Positions 8,829-16,841 of a stretch of 64,000 nucleotides of DNA are shown piece by piece. Within the stretch, counting starts at the first letter, position 1, and every line of letters starts with the position of its first letter. The translations under genes were made by a program, and so were the position numbers. The DNA lies in NCBI RefSeq assembly GCF_043555975.1, contig NZ_JBIGIA010000004.1, positions 280,693 through 344,692 of the forward strand, read 5' to 3'. Below the pieces are notes generated by a model. That model made no database searches, was not told where the DNA came from, and saw only the letters and a program-made list of their open reading frames with translations. The DNA is from Pelomonas nitida. Its GTDB lineage: Bacteria; Pseudomonadota; Gammaproteobacteria; Burkholderiales; Burkholderiaceae_C.

Positions 8829-9042
8829 CGCGCGCGCAGCGCGCTTCAACGACTGACTTCGCGCCCCTTTGTCTGAGCGAAGTGAGCGCAGTGAACGAAG
8901 CGAGTTGGGCGCGGCCCTGGGCTTCGAGCATCGCAGGGGACCCCGACGCGCAGCGTTGGGGCGGCTTTGCAGGGGCGCCTTCTTTGCCTACTTTCTTGCG
9001 CGCGCAAGAAAGTAGGTCGCCCGCCGGGGCGAAATCCCGGCA
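8829..9042 (-). repeat. right arm of the large inverted-repeat pair
   Basis: Read on the minus strand, this arm begins GCCGGGATTTCGCCCCGG and GGGCGACCTAC, as the left arm does. Its stem-loop is a perfect 28-nt palindrome at 8988-9015, centred on GCGC. It continues through AAAGTAGGCAAA, CAACTCGCTTCG and GAAGTCAGTCGTTGAAGC. The segment between the arms (8676-8828) is unrelated low-information sequence with no gene I can support. The hairpins could act as transcription barriers in both directions, separating the alpha-E gene from the DUF2126 gene. Confidence 0.75.
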
Positions 9043-9104
9043 TGGGACTTGGCATTCAACCAAACTTGGAATGAGCGCCCGCCAAACGGCGCGGTGACCC
9101 ACGC

Positions 9105-12100
9105 ATGAGCATCCACGTCGCCCTCAAACACGTCACCCGCTACAAATACGATCGCCCCGTCGCGCTCGGCCCGCAGGTCATCAGGCTGCGCCCCGCGCCG
9201 CACTGCCGCACGCCCATCCTCAGCTACTCGCTGCGGATCGAGCCGGCCAACCACTTCATCAACTGGCAGCAAGACCCCTTCGCCAACTACCTCGCGCGGC
9301 TCGTCTTCCCCGAGAAGACGACCGAGTTCACCGTCACGGTGGACCTGGTGGCCGAGATGGCGGTCTACAACCCGTTCGACTTCTTCCTGGAGCCGCACGC
9401 CCAGACCTTCCCGTTCGCGTACGACGAGGCCCAGCAGATCGAGCTGGCGCCCTATCTGCAGGCCGGCCCCGCCACGCCGCTGCTGGCCGCCTATCTGAAG
9501 GACATCCCGCGCACCGAGCGCGCCACCATCGACTTCCTCGTCGAGCTGAACCAGCGCGTGCAGCGCAGCGTGTCCTACCTCATCCGGCTCGAGCCCGGCG
9601 TGCAGACCCCGGAGGACACGCTCAGCAAGGCGTCGGGCTCCTGCCGCGACTCCGGCTGGCTGCTGGTGGAACTGCTGCGCCACCTGGGGCTGGCGGCGCG
9701 CTTCGTGTCGGGCTACCTGATCCAGCTCGCGCCCGACGAGAAGTCGCTCGACGGCCCCAGCGGCACGGAGGTGGACTTCACCGACCTGCACGCCTGGTGC
9801 GAGGTCTACCTGCCCGGGGCCGGCTGGATCGGGCTGGACCCGACGTCCGGCCTGCTGGCCGGCGAAGGCCACATTCCGCTGGCGGCCACGCCCACGCCCG
9901 GCAGTGCGGCACCCATCAGCGGCGCGGTGGACGAGAGCGAGGTGGAGTTCGGCCACGAGATGAGCGTCACGCGTATCTTCGAGTCGCCGCGCGTGACCAA
10001 GCCCTACACCGACGAGCAGTGGGCCGCCGTGCTGAAGCTCGGCGAGCGCGTCGACCGCGAGCTGATCGCGGGCGACGTGCGGCTGACGATGGGCGGCGAG
10101 CCCACCTTCGTCGCCATCGACAACCGCGACGCGCCGGAGTGGAACACCGAGGCGCTCGGGCCCACCAAGCGGCTCTACGCCCAGGCGCTGACGCACCGGC
10201 TGCGTGACGAGTACGGGCAGGGCGGTTTCCTGCACTTCGGGCAGGGCAAGTGGTACCCCGGCGAGCAGCTGCCGCGCTGGGCGCTGTCCATCTACTGGCG
10301 CGCCGACGGCCAGCCCTGCTGGCGCAACCCCGACTGGTTTGCCGACGAGCGCGAGGGCCATGCCTACACGAGCGAGCACGCGCAGACCTTCATGACCGCG
10401 CTCACGCGCCGGCTGGGCGTGGCGGACACCCATGTGCGCCCCGGCTACGAGGACACCTTCTACTACCTGTGGCGTGAACGCCGCCTGCCCGTCAACGTCG
10501 ACCCCTTCACCTCGCAGCTGGACGACGAGATGGAGCGCGCGCGGCTGCGCCGCGTGTTCGAGCAAGGGCTGTCGCATGTCGTCGGGTATGTGCTGCCGCT
10601 GCGTCATGCCAGCGATGCGCCGACGCTGGCAGGCACGCGCTGGCAGACCGGGCCGTGGTTCCTGCGCGATGACCGCCTTTATCTGCACCCCGGCGACTCG
10701 CCCATGGGGTGGCGGCTGCCACTGGATTCGCTGCCCTGGGTCAGCAAGGGCGACTATCCCTATTTGATCGAGCAGGACCCGTTCGCACCCCGCGGCATGC
10801 TGCCCGCGGCGGCGGCGCTGAAAGCCCAGGTGCAAGGCGTCACATCGGGCGGCCCGTCGGCGTGGCGAGACGGCGGCGGGTCAGGGGCGGGCCTGGGTGG
10901 ATTTGCGCCCGGCGATTCGCCCTGGCCCGCCGCCGCGCGCGCGGTGAACGAGACGGCGCCGGACCGGCAGGAGAGCGCGCACTGGATCACCCGTACGGCG
11001 CTGTGCGTGGAGGCACGCGACCCGCGGCGCGCCAACGGCCCGCAGGCCGAGGCGCAGGGCGAGGCCAGCGGTGTGCTGTATGTGTTCATGCCGCCGCTGG
11101 AGAAGCTGGAGCATTACCTGGAACTGCTGTCGGCCGTGGAAGCCACTTGCGAGGACACCGGCTTCAAGGTGGTGCTGGAGGGCTACCCGCCGCCGCGCGA
11201 CCCGCGGCTGAAGGTGCTGCAGGTGACGCCGGACCCCGGCGTCATCGAGGTCAACATCCACCCGGCGCACAACTGGGGCGAACTGGTGGAGCACACCGAG
11301 TTCCTGTACGAGGCGGCCCGGCTCACGCGGTTGTCCAGCGAGAAGTTCATGATCGACGGGCGCCACACCGGTACCGGCGGCGGCAATCACTTCGTGCTGG
11401 GCGGCGCCACGCCGGCGGACTCCCCCTTCCTGCGCAGGCCGACGCTGCTGGCCTCGCTGCTCGCCTACTGGCATAACCACCCGTCCTTGAGCTACCTGTT
11501 CAGCGGCCTCTTCCTTGGCCCTACCAGCCAGGCGCCGCGCGTGGACGAGGCGCGCAACGACCAACTGCGCGAGCTGGAGATCGCGCTGGGCGAGATCTTC
11601 AAGGCCGAGCAGCGCTTCGGCGAGGCCATGCCGCCGTGGCTGGTGGACCGCACGCTGCGCAACGTGCTGGTGGACGTGACCGGCAACACGCACCGCAGCG
11701 AGTTCTCCATCGACAAGCTCTACTCGCCCGACTCCACCACCGGCCGCCTGGGGCTGCTGGAGCTGCGCGCCTTCGAGATGCCGCCGCACGCGCGTATGAG
11801 CGTCGTGCAGCAACTGCTGCTGCGCGCCTTCGTCGCGCGGTTCTGGAAGACACCCTACAAGACGCCGCTGGTGCGCTGGGGCACGGAGCTGCACGACCGC
11901 TGGCTGCTGCCGCATTTCGTCCGCGAAGACTTCGCCGACGTGCTGGAGGACATGGCCGAGGCAGGCTACGCGCTGGACCCGGCCTGGTTCGCGCCGCATG
12001 TCGAGTTCCGCTTCCCGAAGTTCGGCGAGTTCGCGGCGCGCGGCGTGCATGTCACGCTGCGTGGCGCGCTGGAGCCCTGGCATGTGATGGGCGAGGAGGG

Positions 12101-12554
12101 CTCGGCCGGTGGCACGGTGCGTTATGTGGACGCGTCGCTGGAACGCATGGAGGTGCATGTCAGCGGCCTCATCGACCCGCGCCACCGCATCACCGTCAAC
12201 GGCGTGCCGCTGCCGTTGCAGCCCACGGGCCGCGTCGGCGAGTTCGTCGCCGGCGTGCGCTACCGCGCGTGGCTGCCCGCCTCGGCGCTGCACCCGACCA
12301 TCGGCATCCATGCCCCGCTGACGGTGGACCTCGTCGACACCTGGCAGCAGCGATCGCTGGGCGGTTGCCGCTACTCGGTGGCCCACCCGGGCGGCCGCAA
12401 CTACGCGACGCTGCCCGTCAACGCCTACGAGGCCGAGAGCCGGCGCCTCGCCCGTTTCGTGGCCATGGGCCACACGCCCGGCCGCGTGCTGGCCGGCGAG
12501 CCGCAGCGCAGCCTGGAGTTCCCGTTCACGCTGGACTTGCGCAAGGCGAGCTGA
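9105..12554 (+). CDS. transglutaminase-like / DUF2126 putative amidoligase, module A
   Basis: This 1149-residue protein has two parts. Residues 1-290 form a bacterial transglutaminase N-domain and core with an intact triad: Cys in GSCRDSGW, His in DLHAWCEVY and Asp in GLDPTSG. From about residue 320 to the end it matches the DUF2126 family, annotated as a putative amidoligase, with signatures GGEPTFVAIDN, FGQGKWYPGEQLPRW, DGRHTGTGGGNH and the Arg/His-rich SGLFLGPTSQAPR block. A Gly/Ala/Pro-rich linker near residues 585-625 separates the sub-lobes. The fusion is usual for this family. No signal peptide is seen, so action is cytoplasmic. It lies downstream of the inverted-repeat element and on the same strand as the ATP-grasp and alpha-E genes. 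The substrate is unknown. Confidence 0.88.
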   Translation: MSIHVALKHVTRYKYDRPVALGPQVIRLRPAPHCRTPILSYSLRIEPANHFINWQQDPFANYLARLVFPEKTTEFTVTVDLVAEMAVYNPFDFFLEPHAQTFPFAYDEAQQIELAPYLQAGPATPLLAAYLKDIPRTERATIDFLVELNQRVQRSVSYLIRLEPGVQTPEDTLSKASGSCRDSGWLLVELLRHLGLAARFVSGYLIQLAPDEKSLDGPSGTEVDFTDLHAWCEVYLPGAGWIGLDPTSGLLAGEGHIPLAATPTPGSAAPISGAVDESEVEFGHEMSVTRIFESPRVTKPYTDEQWAAVLKLGERVDRELIAGDVRLTMGGEPTFVAIDNRDAPEWNTEALGPTKRLYAQALTHRLRDEYGQGGFLHFGQGKWYPGEQLPRWALSIYWRADGQPCWRNPDWFADEREGHAYTSEHAQTFMTALTRRLGVADTHVRPGYEDTFYYLWRERRLPVNVDPFTSQLDDEMERARLRRVFEQGLSHVVGYVLPLRHASDAPTLAGTRWQTGPWFLRDDRLYLHPGDSPMGWRLPLDSLPWVSKGDYPYLIEQDPFAPRGMLPAAAALKAQVQGVTSGGPSAWRDGGGSGAGLGGFAPGDSPWPAAARAVNETAPDRQESAHWITRTALCVEARDPRRANGPQAEAQGEASGVLYVFMPPLEKLEHYLELLSAVEATCEDTGFKVVLEGYPPPRDPRLKVLQVTPDPGVIEVNIHPAHNWGELVEHTEFLYEAARLTRLSSEKFMIDGRHTGTGGGNHFVLGGATPADSPFLRRPTLLASLLAYWHNHPSLSYLFSGLFLGPTSQAPRVDEARNDQLRELEIALGEIFKAEQRFGEAMPPWLVDRTLRNVLVDVTGNTHRSEFSIDKLYSPDSTTGRLGLLELRAFEMPPHARMSVVQQLLLRAFVARFWKTPYKTPLVRWGTELHDRWLLPHFVREDFADVLEDMAEAGYALDPAWFAPHVEFRFPKFGEFAARGVHVTLRGALEPWHVMGEEGSAGGTVRYVDASLERMEVHVSGLIDPRHRITVNGVPLPLQPTGRVGEFVAGVRYRAWLPASALHPTIGIHAPLTVDLVDTWQQRSLGGCRYSVAHPGGRNYATLPVNAYEAESRRLARFVAMGHTPGRVLAGEPQRSLEFPFTLDLRKAS

Positions 12555-12919
12555 CGGTCGTGTCTCTGTGACCCGCGCCGGTGCCCGAGGCGGCACGGGG
12601 CGCGGTGCAGGCGTGCGCCATCAATCAGGTCGGCGTGACCGCTGTTGGGCGCAGCAACTGGGTTTCGGCAACGGCATGACCTGCCGGCGCGGTGGCGTGA
12701 ATGACGGGGACCTGGCCTGTTCAGACCCGTGCGGAGATGTCCAGGGATGGGCATCCCTAACTCAACCCCTGATTTGCAGTCGGCATGGCATTTGTGGGGC
12801 TGGCGGGGCGATATGACCTCTGGCTACGATTTGTGAGCGGGTCTGCAGTGCGCTCGACTGGAGGACTCCTACCTCCGGGCTGCGGGGATCCACGCTCCAT
12901 CAACCAGGAGGAGACATCC
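12555..12919 (+). other. 365-nt leader region of the xyloglucanase gene
   Basis: I see no protein gene here. An inverted repeat of 7-bp arms with a 2-nt centre (AGGGATG..CATCCCT) lies at 12743-12758, about 160 nt before the GH74 start, and could be an operator for a transcription factor. Close to the gene, the segment GGAGG..CCTCC could form a small hairpin. A strong ribosome-binding site (AGGAGGA) lies immediately before the ATG at 12920. No recognised riboswitch or sigma-54 motif was found by eye. Confidence 0.35.
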
Positions 12920-15712
12920 ATGCGCAAATCGATCCCCGTGATTTCCACCCTGACCTTGGCGTTGGTGGCCGCAGGCCTTGCGGCCACGGCGTCGGCCCAG
13001 GTGCCCAGCCCTGTGACCCTCAGCTACGTGCTGAACAGCCAGTGGCCCGCCGGCTACTGTGCGTCGGTCACCGTTCGCAACCCCAACAGCGTGGCGGTGG
13101 ACTGGAGCGGCTCGCTCACCATCGGCGGCAAGGTCAACAACGTCTGGAGTGCGCAATGGGCGCAGTCTGGCAGCAGCCTGAGCTTGAGTGGCCTGGCCTG
13201 GAACAAGACCATCGCCGCCAATGCAACGCTGACGGGTATTGGCTTCTGTGCGGACGGCACGCCGGCACCCACGCCAGCCCCGACACCTGCGCCGACGCCG
13301 GCCCCCACGCCGGCCCCGACACCTGCGCCCACGCCAGCACCCACGCCCGCGCCGACACCAGCGCCGACACCTGCACCCACGCCGGCTCCTACGCCAGCAC
13401 CAACTCCCGCGCCGACGCCAGCACCAACCCCGGCACCGACACCAGCCCCAACACCCGCGCCGACACCGGCCCCCACCCCCAGCCCCGCGCCCTATTCCTT
13501 CCGCAACGTTCGCGTGGACGGTGGGGGCTTCATCTCCGGCATCGTGTTCAGTCAGGCCGCGAAGGACTTGATCTATGCGCGCACGGACATCGGTGGGCTG
13601 TACCGCTGGAATCCGACGTCCAAGGACTGGACGCCGCTGCTGGACTGGGTGGGCGCCGACAAATGGGGTTGGAACGGCGTGGTGGCCGTGGCGGCCGACC
13701 CGCGTGACGCGAAGCGCGTCTACGCCGCAGTGGGCATGTATACCAACTCGTGGGACCCCAACAACGGCGCGATTCTGCGCTCCAGTGACCAGGGGCAGAC
13801 CTGGGCTGCCACACCCCTGCCGTTCAAACTGGGCGGCAACATGCCGGGGCGCGGCATGGGTGAGCGCCTGACCGTCGACCCGAATCTCTCCAGCGTGCTG
13901 TACTTCGGCGCGCCCAGCGGCAAGGGCCTGTGGCGCAGCACGGACTCCGGAGCGACGTGGAAGGTGGTGGCGAACTTCCCCAACGTGGGCAACTACGCCG
14001 CCGATCCAACCGACACGTCGGGCTATGGCAGCGACACGCAGGGCATCGTCTGGGTCACCTTCGATCCCAGCAGTGGCAGCACGGGGTCGGCGACCAGGAC
14101 GATGTACGTCGGCGTTGCTGACAAGCAGAACAGCATCTACCGGTCCACGGACGCCGGGGCCAGCTGGCAACTGGTGCCCGGCCAGCCGGTGGGCTACATC
14201 CCGCACAAAGGGGTCTACGACCCGATCAACGGCATCCTCTACATCGCCACCAGCGACACCGGCGGGCCGTATGACGGCGCCAAGGGCGATGTGTGGAAGT
14301 TCGAAGCGGCCAGCGGCGTGTGGACGCGCATCAGCCCGGTGCCGTCAACCAGCAGCGACGACTACTTCGGCTACACCGGCCTGACCATCGACCGGCAGAA
14401 CCCCAAGGTCTTGATGGTGGGCACGCAGATCTCCTGGTGGCCCGATGCCCAGTTCTTCCGCACGACGGACGGCGGCCAGACCTGGACGCGCGCCTGGGAC
14501 TGGAGCAGTTATCCCTCGCGCAGCTTCCGCTACACGATGGACATCTCCAGCGTGCCATGGCTGACCTTCGGCGCATCTCCCGTGGCGCCCGAGGTCAGCC
14601 CCAAGCTTGGTTGGATGAACGAAGCCATGGAGATCGACCCGTTCGACTCCAACCGCTTCATGTACGGCACGGGTGCCACGCTGTACGGCAGTGAGAACCT
14701 GCTGAACTGGGACAGGAGCGGGGCGCAGATCACCATCAAGCCGATGGTCAAGGGCCTGGAGGAAACCGCCGTGCTGGACCTGGTGAGCCCGCCGTCGGGC
14801 GCGCCCCTGTTCTCGGCGATGTTCGACGTCGCCGGCTTCCGCCACGACGACCTCACGGTGGTGCCGTCGCTGATGTTCACGACACCGACGCTCAGCGGCA
14901 ACAGCAGCATCGACTTCGCGGAGCTGGTGCCCGGGGTCATGGCGCGTGTGGGCCAGGTCGACAAGCAGGCCTACCCCAACGTCAACCGCATTGGCGTGAC
15001 CGACAACGGGGGCAACACCTGGTACCAGGGGCAGGAGCCCAGCGGCGGCGCCAGCAGCGGCACCATCGCCGTCGGTGCCGACGGCAACGCCTTCGTCTGG
15101 AGCCCCGCAGGCGCGCCGGTGGTGTACTCCACCAGCCGTGGCAGCTCGTGGAGCACGTCGACGGGCGTTCCCACCGGTGCACTGGTCCGCTCGGACCGCG
15201 CCACGGCGGGCCGCTTCTACGCCTACTCGGCCGGCAGCTTCTACGTCAGCACGAACAGCGGGGCCAAGTTCTCGGCCACCGCAGCCGCCGGCCTGCCCGC
15301 CTCGGGCAAGGTGCAGTTCAAGGCGGTGCCGGGCGCTGCAGGGCATGTCTGGCTGGGCGGCGAGACCGGGTTGTGGCGCTCGACCGACGGGGGCGCGAGC
15401 TTCGTCACCGTGCCGGGGGTGCAGCTGGCGACGAACATCGGCTTCGGCAAGGCGGCCGCCGGGCAGACCTACCCGGCGCTCTACCTGTTCGGCAAGGTCA
15501 GCGGTGTGTCGGGCTTGTTCCGCTCGGTGGATACGGGCCAGAGCTGGGTGCGCCTGAACGATGACCAGCATCAATGGGGTAACGCCGGAGATGCGCTGAC
15601 CGGCGACCCTCGCACCTTCGGGCGCGTGTACCTCGGCACCAATGGCCGCGGCATCATCGTGGGCGATCCGGCCGCTGCCACGGCGGCGAGCGCGCAGCGC
15701 AGCAAGCGCTGA
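12920..15712 (+). CDS. secreted GH74 xyloglucanase with CBM2
   Basis: This 930-residue protein has a signal peptide (residues 1-26, cleavage after ASA), a family 2 carbohydrate-binding module (about 28-112, with Cys47 and Cys110 as the expected disulphide pair and conserved Trp residues), a Pro-Thr-Pro-Ala repeat linker (about 114-190), and a GH74 catalytic region made of two beta-propellers. GH74 hallmarks are ARTDIGGLYRW soon after the linker and NEAMEIDPFDSNRFMYGTG, plus repeated STDGGxxW/SxDxGxSW blades. GH74 enzymes cut xyloglucan backbones outside the cell, and CBM2 binds cellulose. I chose the ATG at 12920 for its ribosome-binding site and signal peptide. It sits between two ATP-grasp/transglutaminase modules with no obvious functional link to them. 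Confidence 0.92.
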   Translation: MRKSIPVISTLTLALVAAGLAATASAQVPSPVTLSYVLNSQWPAGYCASVTVRNPNSVAVDWSGSLTIGGKVNNVWSAQWAQSGSSLSLSGLAWNKTIAANATLTGIGFCADGTPAPTPAPTPAPTPAPTPAPTPAPTPAPTPAPTPAPTPAPTPAPTPAPTPAPTPAPTPAPTPAPTPAPTPAPTPSPAPYSFRNVRVDGGGFISGIVFSQAAKDLIYARTDIGGLYRWNPTSKDWTPLLDWVGADKWGWNGVVAVAADPRDAKRVYAAVGMYTNSWDPNNGAILRSSDQGQTWAATPLPFKLGGNMPGRGMGERLTVDPNLSSVLYFGAPSGKGLWRSTDSGATWKVVANFPNVGNYAADPTDTSGYGSDTQGIVWVTFDPSSGSTGSATRTMYVGVADKQNSIYRSTDAGASWQLVPGQPVGYIPHKGVYDPINGILYIATSDTGGPYDGAKGDVWKFEAASGVWTRISPVPSTSSDDYFGYTGLTIDRQNPKVLMVGTQISWWPDAQFFRTTDGGQTWTRAWDWSSYPSRSFRYTMDISSVPWLTFGASPVAPEVSPKLGWMNEAMEIDPFDSNRFMYGTGATLYGSENLLNWDRSGAQITIKPMVKGLEETAVLDLVSPPSGAPLFSAMFDVAGFRHDDLTVVPSLMFTTPTLSGNSSIDFAELVPGVMARVGQVDKQAYPNVNRIGVTDNGGNTWYQGQEPSGGASSGTIAVGADGNAFVWSPAGAPVVYSTSRGSSWSTSTGVPTGALVRSDRATAGRFYAYSAGSFYVSTNSGAKFSATAAAGLPASGKVQFKAVPGAAGHVWLGGETGLWRSTDGGASFVTVPGVQLATNIGFGKAAAGQTYPALYLFGKVSGVSGLFRSVDTGQSWVRLNDDQHQWGNAGDALTGDPRTFGRVYLGTNGRGIIVGDPAAATAASAQRSKR
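13258..13490 (+). repeat. 12-nt-period tandem repeat encoding a Pro-Thr-Pro-Ala linker
   Basis: About eighteen copies of a four-codon unit (ACN-CCN-GCN-CCN) run in tandem within the xyloglucanase gene. The third codon positions vary between copies, which keeps the DNA from being a perfect microsatellite. The product is an extended flexible linker between CBM2 and the GH74 propellers, as is common in secreted cellulases. The copy number is the kind of tract that varies between strains. Confidence 0.9.
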
Positions 15713-15865
15713 GCTGGCCCGCCCGGGCCGGCAGTGATGCAGGCTGGAGTTTTCGTTCTGGGTGGATCGGCACCACGTATCCTGCCGGGACCGAACTTCA
15801 CCTGCGCCGCCGTGGCCGCCGCTCCTGGAGCGCGCGGCCGCGGCGGGCCGCTTGCCAACCCAGCC

Positions 15866-16711
15866 ATGCACATCGAAATCCAACCCGGCGTCCGCCTGTT
15901 CGTCGACATCGAAGGCCTGGGGCATGTCCCCGACGGCCGCAGCCTGCGCGAGAAACCGACGCTGGTGCTGATCCACGGTGGCCCCGGCTTCGACCACACC
16001 GCGTTCCGGCCTTTCTTCAGCCGCTTTGCCGACCTGTGCCAGATCGTCTACTTCGACCAGCGTGGTCACGGCCGCAGCAGCGCCAGGCCGCTGGGCGAAT
16101 GCCGGCTCGATACGCTGGCCGACGACGTCGTGCGGCTGTGCGATGTGCTGGGCATCGTGAAGCCCATCGTGTTGGGGCAGAGCTTCGGCGGCTTCGTTGC
16201 GCAGCGCTATCTGGCGCGGCACCCGGCGCATCCGCGCAAGGTGGTGCTGTCCAGCACGTCGCACCATTTCGGCCTGGACCGCAAGGTGCACCACTTCGGG
16301 CGGCTCGGCGGGCCCGAGGCTGCTGCGGCGACGCGTGAGTTCTGGGAGCGTCCGGGCCCCGACACCTGGGCGGCCTACGAGCGGCATTGCCGCCACCTCT
16401 ACAACACGCAGCCCAAGCACCCGGATGCGGGCGGGTGGATGCAGTTCAACCCCGAGATCCTGTTCGAACACACGCGCACCGAGCTGCCCGGCATGGACTT
16501 GCGGCCCGGGCTGGCGCGGGTGCAGTGCCCGGTGCTGGTGATGGCCGGCGAGGAAGACCCGGTCACGCCGCCCGAGGATGCCGCCGAGATCGTCGCTGCG
16601 CTGCCGCCGCAATGGGTGGCGGGCTTCGAGCGCTTCCCCGGCGTGGGCCATGGCGCCTGGCGCGACGACCCCGTCGCCGCCGAGCGCGTGCTGCGGGCCT
16701 TCCTGGCCTGA
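15866..16711 (+). CDS. alpha/beta hydrolase, proline iminopeptidase-like
   Basis: This 281-residue protein is an alpha/beta hydrolase. The oxyanion-hole motif LIHGGPGFDH, the strand-turn FDQRGHGRS, the nucleophile elbow GQSFGG, an acid in GEEDPVTPPE and the catalytic His in GVGHGAW are all present. The HGGPG and DQRGxGRS pair is characteristic of the S33 (proline iminopeptidase) group, but many relatives have other esterase or amidase activity. The start at 15866 (MHIEIQPG) fits the family; the frame opens further upstream without resemblance. There is no signal peptide. It lies between the xyloglucanase and module B on the same strand. Confidence 0.85.
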   Translation: MHIEIQPGVRLFVDIEGLGHVPDGRSLREKPTLVLIHGGPGFDHTAFRPFFSRFADLCQIVYFDQRGHGRSSARPLGECRLDTLADDVVRLCDVLGIVKPIVLGQSFGGFVAQRYLARHPAHPRKVVLSSTSHHFGLDRKVHHFGRLGGPEAAAATREFWERPGPDTWAAYERHCRHLYNTQPKHPDAGGWMQFNPEILFEHTRTELPGMDLRPGLARVQCPVLVMAGEEDPVTPPEDAAEIVAALPPQWVAGFERFPGVGHGAWRDDPVAAERVLRAFLA

Positions 16712-16841
16712 GCGCCATCGCCAGCCGCTGGGCGGCGGCCGGTTCGTGCGCCGGGCATGCGTGGTGGTGCGCGCGGCAACTGCGGCAAATGCATCGTGAA
16801 GCCGGTGCCGGCGTCGGCGGGGGCTCGGGCCTTGCTTGACA

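Noticed and set aside
8426..9097. Plus-strand frame of 223 codons across the inverted-repeat element
   Set aside because: It is composed of repeat-arm sequence, changes composition along its length and shows no family resemblance.
13258..13490. Tandem repeat considered as a CRISPR array or minisatellite
   Set aside because: The 12-nt period has no spacers and is in frame, encoding a Pro-Thr-Pro-Ala linker between two known domains.
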